Below are positions 12,666 to 25,439 of a DNA stretch of 64,000 bases, piece after piece. Origin of the DNA: Tanypteryx hageni (taxonomy: Eukaryota; Arthropoda; Insecta; Odonata; Petaluridae); contig CM054113.1 in the NCBI GenBank assembly GCA_028673005.1, forward strand, positions 169,925,337 through 169,989,336. Reading direction: 5' to 3'. A program made the translations under genes and the position numbers. The notes under the pieces are model-generated. The model had not been told where the DNA came from. It searched no databases and worked only from the letters and a program-made list of their open reading frames with translations. Position 1 is the first letter of the stretch, and each line of letters opens with the position of its first letter.

Positions 12666-12668
<3 letters not shown>

Positions 12669-13531
12669 CAAATTTAAATAAAACATTTTCAAGTGTTGTG
12701 TCGTAGCTTAGCAATTCTTCAGCTAACTATATTTATACAGTGGTTTTATATGGATGGTTGATGTGATGTTAGGAAAGATACAATTTATTATTTTTGTCAT
12801 TTAAGTTAGGTGACTAAAATATGAAATATTCAAGTTTCACTCCTACTAGTATCTCAAGCTGAATTACTCTGAACTAGCAATATATTTTCGTTAATTTTAA
12901 GCAATATGATTGGATAAGTCAGTATTTTCATTAATGAAACAAAAGATACTCAAACTTCTTACTGCTTATATACCAAACATTCTTACGTTTGTCACTGAGT
13001 TCTCTACTTCTGTCTACCATTCTCACAACTGCAAAAAGATTAAAGTTTAAATAGAGAGACCCCCACATCACTCAAGAGCTGGTAGACACTTTTGCTAATT
13101 TTTACGCCCATGCAAGCAAAAAGGTTGTCATAATTATATCACAGAATTTATTCAAATGTAAGTATTAGCTATATAAAAGTTGGTTATAAAAATTAATTTT
13201 TACATCTTCACTTGTTCACTCTCTCTTTCGTTCTCGCACACCTTGATTGTCCTTCTGAGTCAAATACGAACTTGAAACAAAGAGCGAGCCGACAGTTGAT
13301 GCAAAAGTAGATATCGATTCATTCAGAGTCTTTCATTTTGTATGTTTATTTAAATATTGAGTTTTCTTTCTTTTGAAAATAAGGTAAATCAATACCGCGA
13401 AATAATCGACTCATCATCCAATATGGAATATTTTATGTAGAAGAGGATATTAAAAAAATAAAGGATTCAATAAATAATTATCGAGCTCGACCTGCCGATG
13501 TAATAAAATTGAAAAGAAGATGGGTAAACTA

Positions 13532-13580
13532 GATTCACATTTCGGTAATAAAGCTGCCGCCATCACTGGCGATTCACCGA
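13532..13580 (-). repeat. Motif shared with 54.77 kb
   Basis: Read on the minus strand, GAATCGCCAGTGATGGCGGC followed by ACCGAAATG matches the segment at about 54752-54787 in order and spacing. The CTGAWGA-GGC-GCC-GAAA style is typical of sequences I associate with Penelope-like elements. The assignment to that class is inference. Confidence 0.45.
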
Positions 13581-14094
13581 CACTAGGTTCTACAATCTTA
13601 TTATAGATATTGTAGAAATTTTTTTCGATAGCTATAAGCGCATAAAAATTAGGGCAATATATAATAAATGGAACTGCAGTTAATTAATGCTTGTTGAGGA
13701 AATTATGAAGTCACATTTGGCTATCACGCGAAAAAAAAAATAATTTTTCCGCAGCAATAAAGTTTCTGTAAACTTATTTAATAATATTAGATAAGTTGAA
13801 CAAATGCATGTTTTAAAAATTGGAATTGTGTTTCTAATGGGTAACACACAACTTATTCGCAGGACTGTTTTTAGTAACAAATATGAATGTAATTGAGAAA
13901 AATATGAAAAACTAGCGCAATTTTCCGTCAAAAATGACAGGTTCAAATAAACAAAAAAAATTACATTTTTTAACTTTGAATAAATTATTTTAACAATCAC
14001 TATTTATATTGATTTTGTTTCACACAGCAGTCGGTTGTCAGGATAAACGAATGAGCGATTTCGGAAAAAGAAGAAGTGACTTTATTAATTTTTC

Positions 14095-14290
14095 TTTAAA
14101 ATAGTTCAAATCGGATGATCGTAGGTCAGGTTTTTCCAATTATAATTTCCAAAACAAGAAGAGCCTATAGGACCAAAAGTCGATTTTTGAGTGTTAACTT
14201 ACGAAGAATGGAAATATTACTCAGGAGTCGAACTCTACAATTTTTTTGTTAATTTTCTTTTGGCAAAGCGTTTTTATAATTGAATCGATT
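14095..14290 (-). repeat. SINE-like repeat, copy 1
   Basis: On the minus strand a B-box-like GAGTTCGACTCC (about 14225-14236) is followed by a body that matches the copy at 14870-15065. Shared body landmarks are TTTTTCCAATTATAATTTCCAAA and AAGAAGAGCC (plus-strand sense). The two copies are about 780 bp apart in the same orientation and strongly diverged. Confidence 0.6.
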
Positions 14291-14869
14291 ATTTCTGTCA
14301 ATTTTTAATTTTCTATCTACATCCTTGATTGATTCTTTGATTCTGTTAAACCTCTCTTTCTCTCCCTATTTCCAAAACCGTCCTCAGGTCCTCTCTTCTT
14401 CCTAACTCCCGTAACCTATCGCATAATCCTTCACCACATAATATTTTTACATGCTCGGTTTGTTTATTAAAATGTTAAGCACTCTCCTCAGATTTTCATT
14501 TCTATTTCAATGATATTGAATTTAACTCATTATTACGATTTTTAATCTCGATCAACGGTATTTCAGATTTTTAGGTATTCCTTCTCGTAAATAACGCAAC
14601 GAATGTTGTTTACATTTATTTCTATGAAAATCATTTCCCACTCCTTCCGTCTTTCTCTGCTTCTCTTAATAAAAGCCTTCAAATCACGCTTAACCCTATA
14701 TGGATTGAAGTACCAATAGGATTTCGAGGCTTAACAATGTACTTGGTAGGCAAGACAACATCCCGTTAAAATGCCAAGATTTTTACCAAATATACCATTC
14801 AAACTATTTACATGAGCGATTTAGAGCTGAAGACGAAAAAAGATGAATAGAATAAGAAACTTGAAAATG

Positions 14870-15065
14870 CTATCTTTAGAATTTTTTAGATCCAAAGATT
14901 GAAGGTCAAATTTTTCTAATTTTAATTTCCAAATGAAGAAAAGCCTGCACGTCGAAAAGTCCATTTTTACGTGTTACATTATGAGAAAGAGAAATAATTC
15001 CCTGGATTCGAACCCGGATCGTTTTTCCAAATATTTTTTCGCCAGTCACTTTTTATATGTGAATC
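14870..15065 (-). repeat. SINE-like repeat, copy 2
   Basis: On the minus strand it has a strong B-box match, GGGTTCGAATCC (rc of about 15004-15015), and a plausible A-box-like ACTGGCG upstream. The body runs to about 14870 and is shared with copy 1. The 97-residue plus-strand frame at 14933-15226 is a shadow across it. Confidence 0.6.
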
Positions 15066-15601
15066 AAACAATCCTGGAAAATATCGAACCATTATCTCTT
15101 ATTGTTTTTGAGATATATACGATTAATATCGGCATGGGTGCTTCAGTGGCGCGTGGTGGAAGTTGTTGCAGACGGAGTAAGAGAAATATGTATAAGACAA
15201 ATAAGAATTCATACGTGTTTCATTAAGTTATTATTTAATAATCCTAGTTCTAACATTCAGTAATTAATATAGGTGTGGGAGGTTTTAACTTTTGCTGCAA
15301 TTTCATTTTCTTAGCAGATGTCTTTATGATTGAGTTACATCATATTTATTTTAAACATCACATATTCACTTATTGGTTTAGAAACTACAATGAAATTCCT
15401 GCGGTATTTCTTCGCTTAGATCAGAAATATATTCAAATCATTCTCTATACCTCATTTTGGTGAATGTGTAAAAGGGAACTCAATCGAACTGTTTTGATTT
15501 TGCCGTCGTCGTAAAAAGCATAAAACGAAAAACAAAACGATTCGGCTAAACGCGAATTGATTATGTTACGACACCCCATTTCAAGCGATTGACTTTAAAC
15601 T

Positions 15602-15660
15602 CTCGAGCTCATCGGTTAAAGCGGTTCTCGCCCGGTAAATCGAGTCCTGTTTCAGTCAAC
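15602..15660 (+). repeat. tRNA-derived SINE head, probable
   Basis: GAGCTCATCGGTTAAAGCGG resembles an A-box region (TRGCTCANNGGTTAAAGCG style). AATCGAGTCCTG, about 30 bases downstream, resembles a B box. No body repeat was found elsewhere in the window. Confidence 0.45.
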
Positions 15661-17590
15661 GGACTCGATGCAATGTAATTTATTTATCTTCTGCCTCTAT
15701 ATCTGACACACACGAAACATATATAGTCTGCATTCAAATCCATTGTTATTGGTCTCTTCTAGCACGCATGGTCTGCATCCCTCTGGGCATCAATTTACGT
15801 AGAAACCCGTCGCAGCTAGGGACAAAGGAAAATTACGTTGAATATGCATTTCAGTTCGATGAACGCACGCATCGCTGAAGATTACCGCGGGCACATATGC
15901 ATCCAATTAGCAATCGTGGACGCGGAAATTAATGAAATTAATTGCGGAGGCAAACCCGAGGTGGTGCGTACCGTTGCAAATAGGTATTTCGTTTCTTGTT
16001 ACGAAATCTAGATCAACTCTGACTGTAAAAGCGAAAGAGAGAAACAAATAGAGATGAAGAGGGCTAAACGATTAAAACAGCGGTCAAACTGTAATCGAAT
16101 TTATTTTCACTCCATAAACTTGAATACAAAGAGGGGCGCTTCGAAAGATGCATGTTAATGTGGCAGTTAGTAACGAATGATAATCCTATCCGTATATGAA
16201 GATTCGAAGACGAAGATAACATATTTTTATTTTCAAAGTAACCTAACAATGCATATCGCCCAATAACCAGTAGTGTATTAAGGAATGGGTGAGAGGGGAT
16301 ATACGAACAAAAACAAAGGGGCGACAATAGGCAACTCGCGAGTAGACATTTTTCATATATATTTCGGAAAATATTGATATTGGATTGAAATCCTGTATAT
16401 ATAAATATACATATAGCAATAGATTTTATATTGTTATTACCTAACATACAAAATTAAATTATTACTCCCACAATTATCAAAGCTATGGGAAGGTGTTTTC
16501 GGTCCTCCCCGCTACGGCACTGGCAGTAGCGGACGTAAAGATGAACTTAATGTTAGAAATTTGATTGCAGGGTTGAGGCTAACATTATACACAACGAATG
16601 AAACGAAGCAAAAAATGTAGCTAGTATTGTGCATCCACTGCCACGCGCTAGTCGGGTGAACTGCCAAGGGGTGAAGTGCATGTTCATGTAGCAAATATTC
16701 ACTTGTCCAGAGTCGAGTGTTTAGTCGAGGGAATGGCCAACACAGTTCCAACTCCGCGGATAAGCTTCACCGCAGTGTTTCCTATTTCTTTCATTGGAAG
16801 AGATTTTTCTTTTTGAGCCAAAATGGCGCTTCTGGTCGCATTGCCTACCTCTGCATCATCGTATTTCGCGTGACCCGCAGGTAGTGCATCGTTACGTTCG
16901 ATCAACGGGCGATAGATGCTGCGCGCAACTCAAAATGGGAAACCTCACTCCGATCAAATGGTTTCATCGCCATGCATGCGGAATACCATTTCGACCTTTT
17001 TATTTTTTATACAAAACCCCGCAATCCATGGAACTATTCATTCCCCGCCTCGCTCCGACAACCCTTATCAAAACATCTCCTACTGGACAGATGAAGCCCG
17101 CGTCGTTCCGAGCCGTAATCCAACCCACATGTAAAACCCGCTCCACTTGTTCCGTTTTGCGTCCCGGATGGGCTGAGAAAATGAAACGGGGAATGAGGGC
17201 GAGGTGTTTTTTGGTCGGAGGAGAAAGAAGGCAGTTGGGAATGAAAAGCGCCAATCTACCAATCGATCAAACAGACACGCTGTCCTCCAACCGTACCTCA
17301 CCCTCCCATCCTCCCGTTTCTCGTCCTCATATACTCGACCTATTGTCCACTTGCATCAAACCCTCAGTCATGCACACCACTCCCCCTCCTCCATTTTTGG
17401 TTACTCTTCCTGCAGCCACGCAAGAGGACGTGCGCGCGGCACAAGCACCATGCAGCAGTCTGCACACTTCCCCCTCCTCTTCCCTTACCACACACCGGTT
17501 ATGGTCCAACCCCTCCATACTTGCGACGCACTCTCAGTTCCGAGATCTCGAAAACCATACGTAAAAAAAGAGCGCGCATGCGGGTTACGT
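15661..17590. other. Noncoding, mixed composition
   Basis: No gene recognised. A cluster of homeodomain/POU-type sites lies near 15838-15990. From 16.5 kb the GC content rises and open frames appear on both strands. The longest is 256 residues, at 16794-17564. It has no recognisable domain and runs into Pro/Ser-rich low complexity. Confidence 0.4.
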
Positions 17591-17592
17591 AG

Positions 17593-17880
17593 GAGGATGA
17601 GAGAGAATCAACGAAAGGGGCGGGAGGATAGTGATGGAGAATAAAACGAAAATAAGGGAGGAAAGGGAGTAGCAGGGAGGGGAGAGGGGAAAAGGGGGGA
17701 GGGAGGGTGATAGAGGGGATTGAAGGGGAAGAGGGGGAGACTGAGGGAGAGCGTCTGGGGACAGCCTTTGTGAAGGTGACGTAGGGATTGTCCGAGCGTT
17801 GGAGCGGGGAAAAAAGAAAGCTATGATAGAGGACAGAAAAGGAAAATGGGTAAACAGGAGAGAATTTTGGGAAGACGGCA
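17593..17880 (+). repeat. GA-rich polypurine tract
   Basis: Purine-rich on the plus strand, densest at 17650-17760. Antisense Pro/Ser/Leu-rich frames of 172 and 119 residues here are compositional. Confidence 0.8.
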
Positions 17881-18095
17881 TAGGCGTAGCTACACATACG
17901 CAGCCCGCGTGGTGCGTAGGAGATCTCCTGTAGAGAGAACCCACTAACGAACGCTAACGCTTTTTTATTTCTCTTCATACATATACATGAATTTTGAAAA
18001 TGATATTTTCTGTACATATATCAAAATAATAAATAAACTGAGCGTGTTCTCGTGATAAGACGATAACTATTGCGTAGGGGCCCGCAATCTTAGCT

Positions 18096-18330
18096 GGAGG
18101 AAGTGGGGAGATCTGAGAGAATACAGAAATGTGATAAACTGGTGAAAGAGGACGGAATTTGAGAGAGATGGGAGATGAGATAGGAAAAAAGGAATGAAGA
18201 TTTAAGGAAATGAGAAAGAAGGTTGTAAAAGGAGAAGAAATGAGAACCGAACGTGAGATGAAAGGGAGAACAAGAGGACAAGAGAGAAGAAAAAGAAGGC
18301 CAAGAGAACACAGAAGGTACACGACAAAAC
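18096..18330 (+). repeat. GA-rich polypurine tract
   Basis: About 235 purine-rich bases. Three antisense open frames (144, 134 and 62 residues) in different phases show that the openness comes from composition, not coding. Confidence 0.85.
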
Positions 18331-18496
18331 GCGAGAGAAAAAGAGCAAATAAAACTGTAAGAAGGATTGGAGAAAGGGGTGGACGCACAAACCGACTGCT
18401 GCCTCTCAATCGAGAGCTCTAAATCGTACACACACACATACAATGACACGCGCGTGAGGGCGATGGGGAAGGGAAGCGGAGCCACTAAAAACACCC

Positions 18497-18640
18497 TCTA
18501 TTCTCCCCCGCTCCCTCCCTACAACTCCAAACACACAAGCCGAATGGGGGAGGAGAGACGGACAAATGCCCGCACATGCGCCCCAACCCCCTCTAAACCA
18601 TCTCCCTCCTCGCCCTCCCCTCTCGAACACCGCCCTTCTC
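18497..18640 (+). repeat. CT-rich polypyrimidine tract
   Basis: Pyrimidine-rich on the plus strand, opposite in asymmetry to the preceding GA tract. Confidence 0.75.
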
Positions 18641-18879
18641 GCCATTCTCCGAAACGGCGAAAATGAAAAAAAAACGAAGAACGCGCAAAGGGAACACATG
18701 CTCTCTCTTTCTATCTCTCTCCCTCTCAGAACACACGAGCTCTTCATGAAAAAGACCATGGGACGCCAAGGCGACAATTCGCCCGTCAAAGCGTTAAAGC
18801 CGTACTAGGAGGTGGAGGTGGGAGGAGGGGTTGAAAAAAAAGACCTTCCACTCCCTTAAACGCCTCGACGAAAAAAAAC

Positions 18880-19145
18880 ACGCTCTTCACCCATTCCCCG
18901 TTAAACCTCCTCCCAACGCCACCTCCTTCCATCCCAACCTCCGAAGACCTCCTCCACCTCCTTCCCTCTTAGTCCGCTCTATGAAGTCTAATTGAGCGAG
19001 GAGGGGGCGTGAGGAGGCAACAGACCGAGCGGGAAATTCGAGACGACATTGTTGGGTGGGTGGAGAGGGAGTGAGAGGAGTGGGAGAAGTAAGACTGGGG
19101 GGAGGGTGGACTCGTGGGACAGAATAAAGCTCGAGAAACGATGAA
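18880..19145. repeat. CT tract switching to GA tract
   Basis: CT-rich at 18880-18975, then GA-rich at about 18995-19145. The strand asymmetry reverses over a short junction near 18980. Confidence 0.75.
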
Positions 19146-20554
19146 AGAGGCGGTGAAAGGTGGAAAAAATCAACTGGATGGTTTAAGGAGTTGTTCGGCA
19201 GTGAGTAGGAGAAAGAGCCACAGCGCATAAAGCGGAAAGAGGAATTAGTAAAAATAAAGGAAGGCGAAGTAGAAAGGAGGCTTAAACTGTGCGATGGGGT
19301 AGTAGGGCTTGTATATTTATGAATCCGTTTTTTCCAAAATAAATTTACCATCTAAATACACGAAGTTAAGTCGGTCGAGATCCTCTCCAGCTGGAGTCCC
19401 AAACCAGGTGCCTCGAGGAAACCGAGTAGTTCTCCTATATCCTCCGTGGAGGGCAGGTTGGGTCGCAAAAACATGACTTTTTTAAGCACTGGTAGATCGG
19501 TTCAAGGAGATATCTTAAAGAACGGAGAGTTTGAAAGACAGCTCTGGTTATCAACTTAGAGAGTTAAGATATCAGGCAATGCTGAAGTGAAACGAAGCTC
19601 GGGTAAAATTTAGAAGTGAACAAATTTGCCGTTTATGCCAGAGGAGGTAGCCTGTTTTCTCAGAGGTAGGTTGGTTTCTTAGAGGGAAAATGGGCTCAAT
19701 CCCGCCATCATGCAGCAAATTATCGCCATTCCTTAGGATGTCTCCATAAGTTGAGGAAGCCAAAGAGGTCATTTATATAGATCTGCTTATACCGTTATTT
19801 TAAACAAATGGAAGATAAAATTACGCATCATTATAAAATAGTAAATATTGTCGTATTTAAGGAATTCTAGTTGAACACTGCTTTCGCTGTGCACTAATGA
19901 TAGTTTTGGCGACGGATTTATGGGAATGGGGCCTGCTAATATGTTACACAAGGGTCAGAAAGACTTCCTTTAGGGCCTAATTAATATGTTGGAAAGTTAG
20001 AATGTAGCATTAAAATTTTATTAAAGTAAAATTGCAAATATTGCAACAATCAACGCCTTAAACGAAAAAATATTATGCATTCCCAAAAGTCTAAAGTATG
20101 GATCATCTTTTTATTAGTTACCTATATTGAATAGAAGTTTTGAATGTAATCTCAAACAAACATAGATTTAAAAAATGAGAAAAGACTGACGAACGCAAGT
20201 CGAATAAGAAGACAGCACGTATATTTTTTTAGAAAATGTAGAGCAAATATTGCTAGTAATGTATTTAACGTATTAACACAAATTATGTCGATAAGACTAT
20301 AGCAAGAGAGAAAAAGAGGCTATTAGTATCGTGCGTTGTAATGAGCTCATATTAATTCAAAAGAAAATTATCGATGCCATTCTATGAAGGGAATCAAATA
20401 GACAACCATGTTTCTACGATAGCCATAGTAATGTAAGGAAATAACATGGGCATTTTGGTAACAAATCAACGGTCACTCAGGGCCGTGTAGATTTTTGCCT
20501 ATCCCGCGATGTAAATTGGTTTCCAAAATGTATTCACTTGCAAGTAAATTATAC
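19146..20554. other. Noncoding AT-rich stretch
   Basis: No gene recognised. GGGCTCAATCCCGCC near 19692 weakly resembles a B box, but no partner A box was found. Confidence 0.4.
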
Positions 20555-20760
20555 ATATATGATCGGGTTAACGCCCCCAATACTTGGGCGGCTACCCAGG
20601 GTTCGATCCTACCTCGGGCCGGCTTCGAGTATGAGTATCTGGTTTTACTGACCTTATAGTGGTTAACTTAGTCATTTGGGTTCCAGCTACAAGGTGGAAC
20701 TGATACGCCAATCTTGAATGAGCCTGCAATTTTCAAAAAAGGGACCAACTATAAAAATGT
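20555..20760 (+). repeat. tRNA-derived SINE, probable
   Basis: A clear B box, GGGTTCGATCC, lies at 20599-20609. It is preceded by a GGGTTAACGCCCCCAATACT segment that may hold the degenerate A box and anticodon arm. It is followed by a body containing GTGGTTAACTTAGTC and CTACAAGGTGGAACTGATAC. No target-site duplication was resolved. Confidence 0.5.
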
Positions 20761-21405
20761 TTGGCGTAATAAACAAGGAAGAAAAGTAAGGTTGACAAAG
20801 GACATACACTCTATTATTATTTTTAGAATTGTTCATCATAGTGAATGGCAATGGAGTAAATGACAAAGCAAAAGTTGTTTAATCGCACAAACGAAAATTA
20901 GCTACAAACATAAATATAAATTCTGGGGTATTACACAGCGGAGAGAACGTAATAGATAATTCGGAAGGGGTCCAGAATATAGCAGCAAGCTCTCTCTCTC
21001 CCCGACCTAATTACCCCACTATGGAAGCAGTTGACAAAACCTGCCTCAGGTGTAAAAAAGATTCAGACACGCTTCAGCAAAAATAAGTCCACTCAAAATG
21101 ATATACACTTCCCGATATATCAATAGATGGGTAATTGGAGACATGTATCGGTAAAAAAATCCCGCATAAGTAGACACCGTTTTCGAAAACTTACAATTTA
21201 TTCAGAATACATTTTTTATATACATATTATATTTGATTTCTCCGGGAAATTTCGTGTCGTCGATAAATCCGCATCCAAATCCCCGCGTTACTAGCAATCG
21301 CGTCCTTTCAATCTTGTATGACACACGTATTACATTATACTATATGAAAGTAACACGTATCTCGTTTATCGGAAATTCGTTTTCGAAAAGGCCACCATCA
21401 AAGGT

Positions 21406-21725
21406 GAGCAAGAGAGAAGAGAAGAAAGCGGAAACGAATGAGAGGAAACAGGAGGGAAGTGGGAGAAAGAAGGGGATGGAGGAGGGGAGTAGAGAAAGAG
21501 AGATGGAGGAAGGGGAATTGGAAGAAGGAAGGGGCGGAGCTGCTCTGTAAGAAGAGCGAGGGGCGGGGATAAGAAGGGGAGGAGGAGACGGGGCCGGAAG
21601 AGGCCTTTAAAAAGATTACGCAGTTGAGAAGATTGAGAAAATACAAAAAAGGAAGGAGAGGGAGCAGGGGCAGGAAATGGGAAGGATTAAAAAAAGATAT
21701 GCTTAGAGAAAGGGAGGAGTAGGGA
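21406..21725 (+). repeat. GA-rich polypurine tract
   Basis: About 320 purine-rich bases with GGAGGGGAG-type cores. The 105-residue plus and 141-residue minus frames are compositional. Confidence 0.85.
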
Positions 21726-21799
21726 GTGATGGAAATAAGAAACCGCTTGAGAGGGTATAAGGGCGTGAAGATGAAGCGGGAGGTAATTATATGAAAAAC

Positions 21800-22780
21800 T
21801 ACTAACAAGTTAAAGACGGTCAAATCTCACGAAAAGACGGCTTTATATGTGAGAGCAAAGGAAACACGTTGATTCAAGATTTTTTTACTGAAACTAGTTA
21901 CCCAAGGCTCAGGAATTTTGGAAAATTGAGTCTAATCTAGAGATGGACATTTTTTTCAACGACGACACAGCAGTTGCGAACGTTTAGACAGGAGTTCCCT
22001 GAGAAAGTCACTTGCGAGGCTCTGTATTTGAATATTAATATTGAACAATTTTGTAAACATTATATCTTCATTAGAAAAGGTTTTCCGGCAATTACTTTCA
22101 ATAACCTGTAAAATCTTAGATTTCAAAATTCGCTTTTATAATAGCTTTGCGAGCCGGATGAAATGGTGTCACGGACCTTATATCCCACCCATAGTTTATC
22201 AATAATGTTCTGAAATTTTCTTTTACATACGTTCTCATTACTGATTACTCTCAGTGTGCTTTCTAAAATACTCAAGATAAGAAAATACATGAGGGTTAGA
22301 GAAAATATATTCGCCATCTCGAGATAAATACTTTAAAGGTTAAACATATTACAAAACAAATTTAAATTAACGTTATTATGTTCACTGCGATTTCTTAATT
22401 TAGAACCAGCGTTAAATGTCTAATTTCAAGATAAATAAGCAGTATCTTGTAAAAATAAGAGGGATTTGTTTACGCGGGGAATTTAAAGCAGAATTTCACA
22501 GCTATGATTATTAATAGTATCGAATAAATTATTACAGGGAACTGTGTCAGGCGCCAATCATTTAATGTATGGATTTCAAGTACATACATTGTAAACATCA
22601 ATAGTTATAAGAATTAATTATCTCATTCAATGATAGGAGAAGTACCACTTAGCACTTGAAATACCCATGCTATTTATGCAACCATTTCATGTATATGGAA
22701 ATGATTTGCATAATTTTCTTGTTAAATATTTATAAACTTACAGCCAATTCTTCGTTCATTCTTAGTTTATCGATAGACAA
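21800..22780. other. Noncoding AT-rich stretch
   Basis: No gene recognised. It contains one POU-type octamer, ATTTGCAT, at 22704-22711, next to an AATT core. Confidence 0.4.
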
Positions 22781-22789
22781 AGGAATGAA

Positions 22790-23060
22790 AATTTGAAGGA
22801 GAAGGGTTTCAGAAACAAAGGAGAAGAAAAGATGAGAGTTTTTTGGAGTAAATTCAGAAGGGAAGCGGGTCCAGTGAAGAATAGAAGAAGATAAAGAGCG
22901 ATAGACGGTTGAAGAGAGAGAGAGAAAGAAAAAAGATGATGAGAGGTTCTGTTTGGGAGGTCGCGATTGAAGATAACTGAGAGCTTGTAGGAATAAAAAG
23001 TGGAGTGATAGAGTCGAGGAGAGGAGAGAGAGATAGAGAGAAGAGAAGAAGGAAGCTTAG
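22790..23060 (+). repeat. GA-rich polypurine tract
   Basis: Purine-rich with AGAGAGAGAGAAAG and GAGAGGAGAGAG cores. The 122-residue minus frame is compositional. Confidence 0.8.
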
Positions 23061-23229
23061 GTCGTAGATGTGGTCTGAAAGATAGGCGAGGTTATGGGAC
23101 GGCATATAGGGGCTCATTATGCTATCCATCTTCCATAGCGCGCGTGTCACAGCGGGGTGTAAATGGGGTAAGTTGATCCTTTTGGAATAGGAGTAGGGGA
23201 AGGAGAAGGAAGACTGGACCAATTCGCGA

Positions 23230-24540
23230 CGGAATTAGATTGTCAGGATATACGCCTTTCGAAGTTTTAAAAGGCCACGTCTGCCGTTAAGCTCTTTTAT
23301 CAACAACACGTAAGAAGCGTCAGTCATTACAGGGTTTCCTTTTTAAAGAGGAGCTATTAATGATGGTTAATAATCGACTAATTAATTACAATTATCTTGA
23401 CACGCATTCTTAGAATAGAGGGAATGCTTTCAGGAAATGTTCCCTAAAAAAGGAAATCCCCGAAAATATTGTTCAAAGCTGTTCGAATGGTGTGATAAAT
23501 TAGTAAAAATTCATACATTACCATTACCGATTGACAAAAGTGTGAGTACTTGACAAAAGTTAATTAAATAAATTAAATTAAATGACGGTCCCTGGCGAGA
23601 AATAAATTCTCCTAAACCAGTGTGAATGAGTAACCTTATTATTACTTTTATGACGTAAGAGGATTATTTCATAATCTCTTTAAAAAATCACTATATAATT
23701 ACATTACTGACCGACATTCTCGTAAGAATAAGGACGATTCACTTAAAAAATATCAATAATGTTAATAACATAGAAAACACACGTTTGATACCTACGAAAT
23801 GTAGTCTCTCATACATAATTGACTATGATAAAATGTAGTGAATATATGATTATGTTTATGCAAGCGTATTAACTGGGGAATCTTACGCATATGTACGTGG
23901 ATATCCCAATTCGAGGAAAAATGATGCACATTAAGATATGCAGCACGTCAGCAAGCCATAAACGTACTACCATCTGGCGTAAAAAGTTGCAGTCTTCATT
24001 GTCATTGTAATGCTATTAAAGTAGCTGTCAAACGTCATAAATTTTCCTCCACGACATTTGCATTGGTAATCATACAAAAGCTACGACTGTTGCTACGAGG
24101 TTTTCCTCTTATCCAGACTAATGATGCGGTGGAAGCCGACGATATTCCTTTTAATTGGCTTGAACATAAGGATGAAAAAGAATGTGTATTTATAGTTTTC
24201 TTTCTTTCCATTAAATTGGTGTCGTAATTTTGCATTTTAAGAAAAGAGTAATCTGGCAGTCATTGTGGCGTTTTGAAAATGAAAAATTGTAATCGTTTTA
24301 AGCATAAAACGATTATTCGATAAGATTTTTTTGGAGAAATTTAAATTGCTCATGCGTAATTATGATCCGAACGTTCGCTATTAATTACAATGAATAACAA
24401 GTAATGCCACTAGAGTAGCGCTCTAACATTTCATTTTATATACCTCGCTTGAAAGTCTTAGAAAGACAAAATATTTAGAACGTATTAGGGAAAAATACGT
24501 AATACTGATATAAGAAACAATGTAAGCATGGAAATAGAGG
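23230..24540. other. Noncoding AT-rich stretch
   Basis: Nothing recognised beyond ordinary AT-rich sequence. Confidence 0.4.
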
Positions 24541-25224
24541 CAAAAGAGGAAAATAGAGAGAGGAGGGAGGCAAACGCGAGAAGTTAGCGTGCAAGAGGGT
24601 AGGAAGAGGCGTGGAAACGATTCCGAGGGTAATCCGAGACACGCGTGCTTTTAAAAAGAAAATACCGTGTGAGGAGCAAAAAGGACTTAGCGATTCAAGA
24701 GCTTGACACTTGTCAGTTTGATTGGTTTATTTATCCAAACGTCTTCCCAAACCCTCCCGCTTTTCTCCCCTACCCTCCATTTACTCCCACTTTTGGCGGG
24801 AAAAAGCACAGAAAAAAATATAATAAAAAACTGCCTTGAAGTGAACTGAAGTATGAGAAAGACGGAAAGAAAGGGAAAAAACAACTTTTTTACGAACGCG
24901 TCTTCAACCTTTTTTTTAACTCACTCCCCACTCTTCTGTGGTTGGTTCCCTCCCACTCTATCATCACTACTTGAATAGTAAAAACTCCTCCTCCTCCTGC
25001 CGGTACAAATCCTTAAACTCCCTTACTCCATCCAGATTCTATTTTAGACCCACACCCAAGCCGCCGTATTGCGCGACGACAACCTCCCTCCCAAAAAGCC
25101 GTTCTTCTTTTGTTGGTCGAGGGTGAGGGAGGAAAGGTAGCGGAGCAGGAGGGAGGAAAAGTGATGGTGGGATCCCAAGCAGGCGCGACACCAATTCCAA
25201 GAAAAAGAGGAGAAAACGAAGCCT

Positions 25225-25400
25225 TCTCGTGTTCTGTGACGGGGGAGAGAGGTTGGAAGGAGCGAGAGAGAAAGGGAGAAAGAAGACGCTCTCTCACACA
25301 GAGAAAAAGAGTTCCCCTCTCTCCTTCCTTTCTTCTTCCGCAGGTCGGAAAAAAGCGAGAAAAAACGGAGTCGCAAAAAGCGAACGAGCTCTTGCATGTC
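25225..25400 (+). repeat. GA-rich tract with an embedded CT run
   Basis: Purine-rich on both sides of a short CT run at about 25313-25338. Open frames on both strands (133, 117, 110 and 62 residues) overlap each other and are compositional. Confidence 0.65.
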
Positions 25401-25439
25401 CGTCCAAGACTCATTAGGAACGGCGTTAATTGTTTACAG

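Noticed and set aside
16794..17564. 256-residue plus-strand open frame
   Set aside because: No domain recognised. Overlapping frames are open on both strands, and the second half is Pro/Ser/Thr-rich low complexity next to GA/CT tracts.
17499..18494. Minus-strand frames of 172, 144 and 134 residues resembling membrane proteins
   Set aside because: Leu/Ser/Phe/Pro-rich because they are antisense to GA tracts. Several phases are open at once, so no membrane protein is supported.
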